A stretch of DNA of 7,316 nt from Nocardiopsis sp. NRRL B-16309 (GTDB lineage Bacteria > Actinomycetota > Actinomycetes > Streptosporangiales > Streptosporangiaceae), in assembly GCF_001279585.1 (NCBI RefSeq), contig NZ_LGEC01000110.1, positions 1 through 7,316 of the forward strand. The letters are read 5' to 3'. The translations under genes and the position numbers were made by a program. Positions within the stretch are counted from its first letter, which is position 1, and every line of letters begins with the position of its first letter. Below, piece by piece: positions 5,128 to 7,316 of this stretch. Below the pieces are notes generated by a model. The model saw nothing but the letters and a program-made list of their open reading frames with translations. It was not told where the DNA came from and did no database searches.

Positions 5128-5915
5128 GGCAGGACGCTCCCCCCGCGCCGCTACGCATCCGGTTGCGCCCGGTCGGGATCGGCCTGTCCACCCTGGTGCA
5201 GGCCACCGAACACATGTCCGTCCCGGCCGGGCTGGACGACACCGCCCTCGCACTGCTGCACGGACTGCGCCATCTGCGCCGCCCCGCCACCGCCGTGGAA
5301 CTCGCCGCCCGCGTGGAGGAGCCGGTGATCGGGGTGTACGTGGGCCTGCACCGGTTGCGCGAGCACGACCTCATCACGGTGTTGCGCCCGGACTGGCTGC
5401 CCGCCCGGCTCAGCGCCTGGACGCGCGGGCACAGCGCCGAGCATGTGCGCGTGGACGTGCTGGCGCTGGTCGGCGCGGACCCCGACCAGCCCCTGACCCG
5501 TTCCCTGGGGCAGATCACCGACACCGGGGCGCTGCCGGTGCAGACCCACCTGCCCGGGTCGATGTGGGTCGGGGTCGCCCTGCCCTCCCCCGCTCACCAG
5601 GTCGTCATCGTGGCCGCCGCCGGGGTTCCGGGCGAGGACGCCCGATGGGCCGATCTCGCCCGCGCCGCCGCCGCGGTGCTGATCGTGGGCGACCCCACTG
5701 TCTCCGGCCGCGCCCCGGGGGTCGTCCCCACCGCGCTGGCCTATGCCGACCTGCCGATGGTCGCGATGACCGCGCCCACCGACGGCGCCGACCCGGACCC
5801 GCACGTGGTCCGAGCCGTGTGGGGGCTGAACTACACCACGCCGGTGGTCGTCGGCGACCCCCAGTTGGCCCCGGACCTGCTCACCGCCATCGACGAGATC
5901 GGAGCACGATCATGA
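5124..5915 (+). CDS. DUF742-like winged helix fused to a degenerate CvnD-like GTPase domain
   Basis: The 263-aa product begins at ATG 5124, overlapping the previous stop (ATGA); its own stop overlaps the next ATG. Residues about 36-88 form a winged helix in the manner of DUF742/CvnC: ALALLHGLRHLRRPATAVEL, then a second helix, then VGLHRLREHDLITVLRP. Residues about 107-260 follow the layout of small CvnD-type GTPases: an opening strand VRVDVLALVG, a later AAAGVPGEDARWADLARAA (164-182) that lines up with the switch-II/DxxG segment of CvnD (TPGQDRFW..DLARGA), VLIVGDP as the next core strand, LPMVAMTAPTDGA (210-222) where an NKxD motif is expected, and a closing helix. The P-loop is missing: where GxxxxGK[ST] should be there is GADPDQPLT (117-125), with no Lys. 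DxxG and NKxD are also lost. It is therefore probably a non-hydrolysing pseudo-GTPase scaffold. The assignment is by pattern and needs a profile search. Confidence 0.7.
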   Translation: MRQDAPPAPLRIRLRPVGIGLSTLVQATEHMSVPAGLDDTALALLHGLRHLRRPATAVELAARVEEPVIGVYVGLHRLREHDLITVLRPDWLPARLSAWTRGHSAEHVRVDVLALVGADPDQPLTRSLGQITDTGALPVQTHLPGSMWVGVALPSPAHQVVIVAAAGVPGEDARWADLARAAAAVLIVGDPTVSGRAPGVVPTALAYADLPMVAMTAPTDGADPDPHVVRAVWGLNYTTPVVVGDPQLAPDLLTAIDEIGARS

Positions 5916-7294
5916 CCACCGCACACCAGGAGCGCCCCTCGGCGCTGTTCGTGGGCACCGGACGGTCGGTGCTCACCGCCGCCACCGCCCTGTCCCGCCA
6001 CGGCTGGCGGGTGGATGTGATGTCGCGGTTCACGAAGGAGGAGATCCTGGGCTCCCCGCCCGGATTGACGCAGGTGAGCCTGCCCACCACCCGCCTGTGG
6101 GAGCAAGAACTGGGGCTGGACCTGTGGTCGGCCGACGCGCCCACCGCCACGGCGGTGCGGCTGGTCCTGACCGGCGGCGCCACCGACCCGGTCCAGATCA
6201 TCGCCCCGCTCCCGGGCGAGGGGCAGACCACCGCCATCGACTCCCGGCTGATCGGCGGCCGCTGGATGCAGCTGCTGGACGAGCAGGGCGCGACCCTGCA
6301 CGAGAGCACGTGCCGGGCCGCCGACCTGGACATCCTCGCCGACAAGTTCAACGTGTGCGTGATCGGCGGCGGCGAGAACAACCCGATGCGCACCATGTTC
6401 CCGGTGCTCGACCGGCCCTCGGGCGCCTCCTCCCGGATCGTCCTGCAGGCCCATATCGAGGGGTTCGAGTGGGCCGATGACCCCTACCGTCCCGGTGAGG
6501 GCGCCTGCCTGGACATGTACAGCCTCCCCGGAGCGGAAGTGCTCATCACCCCGGTGGTGGCCATGGTGCCGCTGACCCACCAGCTGGTGCTCGCCCACTC
6601 CAACCCCGCCTCCACACGGCAGATCGTCGTGCCGACCATCGCCGGGGCGTGCGTGCAGATCCTGGCCCGCCCCGGCGGGGTGTTCGACACCCTGCCCGTG
6701 GACCGGCGCCCCGCCGAAGCGCGCCCCCAGACCCGGCAGGACGGCCTGCCCGACCGGGTGCCCTCCGCCTACCCGCCCAGCACGATCTGGGAGCACATGA
6801 CCGCGCTGATCACCGAGCAGGTCGACACCGACCTCGGTGCACACCTGCGCGCATGCGAACTCATCCCCCACTCGGAGCTGCTCACGCGGGTCGAACCACA
6901 GGTCCGCGACGCCGTCGCCCTGACCGGGCGGGGCCGCCCCGTCGTCGGCATCGGCGGCCTGACCCGCACCCCCGAAGTGGCCGGCGGCCAGGGCGCGGCC
7001 GCCGCCACCCTGTCCGGGGTCAACCTCGCCGAGCTCGCCCAGCGCCAGCACGCCGCCGGCGGCGCACTGGACGAGGCGTTCCTACGGGAGGCCATGGCCC
7101 TCTACGACGCCGAACACGGCGACCACACCGCCGGTTTCGGCGCCATGGTCAACGCCTACTGGAACCGGAACGATCCCGCCCACGAGAAGGTCCACGGCAT
7201 GGTCGCCGCCCTGGCCGCCGACATGAGGCTCGCCGCCCTGTGGGGCCAGGGCCTGGACCAGCCCGCACGCATGGCCCCCCTGCTGGGCGGCTGA
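5912..7294 (+). CDS. StyA-like (styrene/indole monooxygenase) FAD-dependent oxygenase homologue
   Basis: The 460-aa product starts at ATG 5912 in an ATGA overlap with the preceding gene. Its architecture follows StyA, the FAD oxygenase of two-component styrene/indole monooxygenases: an N-terminal Rossmann strand ALFVGTGRSVLTAATALSRH (11-30), TTAIDSRLIGGRWMQLLDEQG (106-126) matching the StyA helix before the substrate domain, DKFNVCVIGGGEN (144-156), a mid-protein substrate-binding region, and a C-terminal flavin segment VVGIGGLTRTPEVAGGQGAAAA (344-365) followed by a long helical tail. Two canonical FAD contacts look altered: the third Gly of GxGxxG is Val20, and the Asp of the Gly-Asp motif is Gly349. 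The GQGA that follows is kept. It is about 45 residues longer than StyA (415). No StyB-type flavin reductase is in the window. In this operon it occupies the place where conservons can carry a P450. It may be a redox enzyme or a flavin-sensing partner; the substrate is unknown. Confidence 0.8.
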   Translation: MTTAHQERPSALFVGTGRSVLTAATALSRHGWRVDVMSRFTKEEILGSPPGLTQVSLPTTRLWEQELGLDLWSADAPTATAVRLVLTGGATDPVQIIAPLPGEGQTTAIDSRLIGGRWMQLLDEQGATLHESTCRAADLDILADKFNVCVIGGGENNPMRTMFPVLDRPSGASSRIVLQAHIEGFEWADDPYRPGEGACLDMYSLPGAEVLITPVVAMVPLTHQLVLAHSNPASTRQIVVPTIAGACVQILARPGGVFDTLPVDRRPAEARPQTRQDGLPDRVPSAYPPSTIWEHMTALITEQVDTDLGAHLRACELIPHSELLTRVEPQVRDAVALTGRGRPVVGIGGLTRTPEVAGGQGAAAATLSGVNLAELAQRQHAAGGALDEAFLREAMALYDAEHGDHTAGFGAMVNAYWNRNDPAHEKVHGMVAALAADMRLAALWGQGLDQPARMAPLLGG

Positions 7295-7316
7295 ACCCCC
7301 GCACGCACCCCACCAC

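Noticed and set aside
4946..5911. Upstream extension of the StyA-like frame
   Set aside because: It runs through two better supported genes as Arg/Pro-rich shadow sequence; ATG 5912 overlaps the preceding stop and leads directly into the Rossmann strand.
5831..7051. 406-codon minus-strand ORF opposite the StyA-like gene
   Set aside because: Gly/Ala/Val/His-rich antisense shadow with no domain pattern; the + strand frame has clear homology and coupled starts.
1..7316. tRNA, rRNA, CRISPR array, insertion sequence or attachment site
   Set aside because: Looked for cloverleaf-like patterns, regularly spaced repeats, transposase-like frames and long terminal repeats; none was seen.

Overview
The window is very GC-rich, with GTG as well as ATG starts and dense four-base stop/start overlaps. 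It carries families typical of filamentous Actinobacteria: a DUF397 / HTH-DUF5753 pair, an RsbW-like ATPase, and conservon-like proteins. A Streptomyces, Nocardiopsis or related actinomycete is most likely; the genus cannot be fixed from the sequence alone.

Left part (1-1592). The window opens inside a + strand gene whose surviving C-terminal part resembles the tail of the protein-L-isoaspartate-O-methyltransferase-like enzymes found in actinobacterial ATP-grasp peptide (RiPP) maturation loci. A strong hairpin terminator (518-554) separates it from a convergent minus-strand pair: an XRE-type HTH regulator with a DUF5753 sensor-like domain, and a small DUF397 protein joined to it by an ATGA overlap.

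Middle (1593-4520). A divergent regulatory region of about 290 bases, poorer in GC than its surroundings, holds a 14/15 matched inverted-repeat pair, two perfect 10-base palindromes and a coupled 26-codon leader ORF. It leads into an anti-sigma-like HATPase. Together with the HTH/DUF397 pair this has the composition of a whiJ/abaA-type developmental locus. Next come a 426-aa HTH regulator with an alpha-helical C-terminal region and, 11 bases later, a 2H-phosphoesterase ('2'-5' RNA ligase') protein. A perfect 12-bp hairpin closes that unit.

Right part (4521-7316). Behind a striking 18-bp palindrome with a third half-site lies a tightly coupled three-gene operon: a 162-aa protein with a possible Roadblock-like fold, a 263-aa protein that looks like a DUF742-type winged helix fused to a GTPase-like domain without nucleotide-binding motifs, and a 460-aa StyA-like (styrene/indole monooxygenase) flavoprotein homologue with altered FAD motifs. 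I read it as a derived, conservon-like module in which the histidine kinase is absent, CvnC and CvnD are fused and the GTPase is degenerate, with a flavoprotein in the place a cytochrome P450 can occupy. It is the most interesting part of the window and rests on remembered family patterns that need profile searches.
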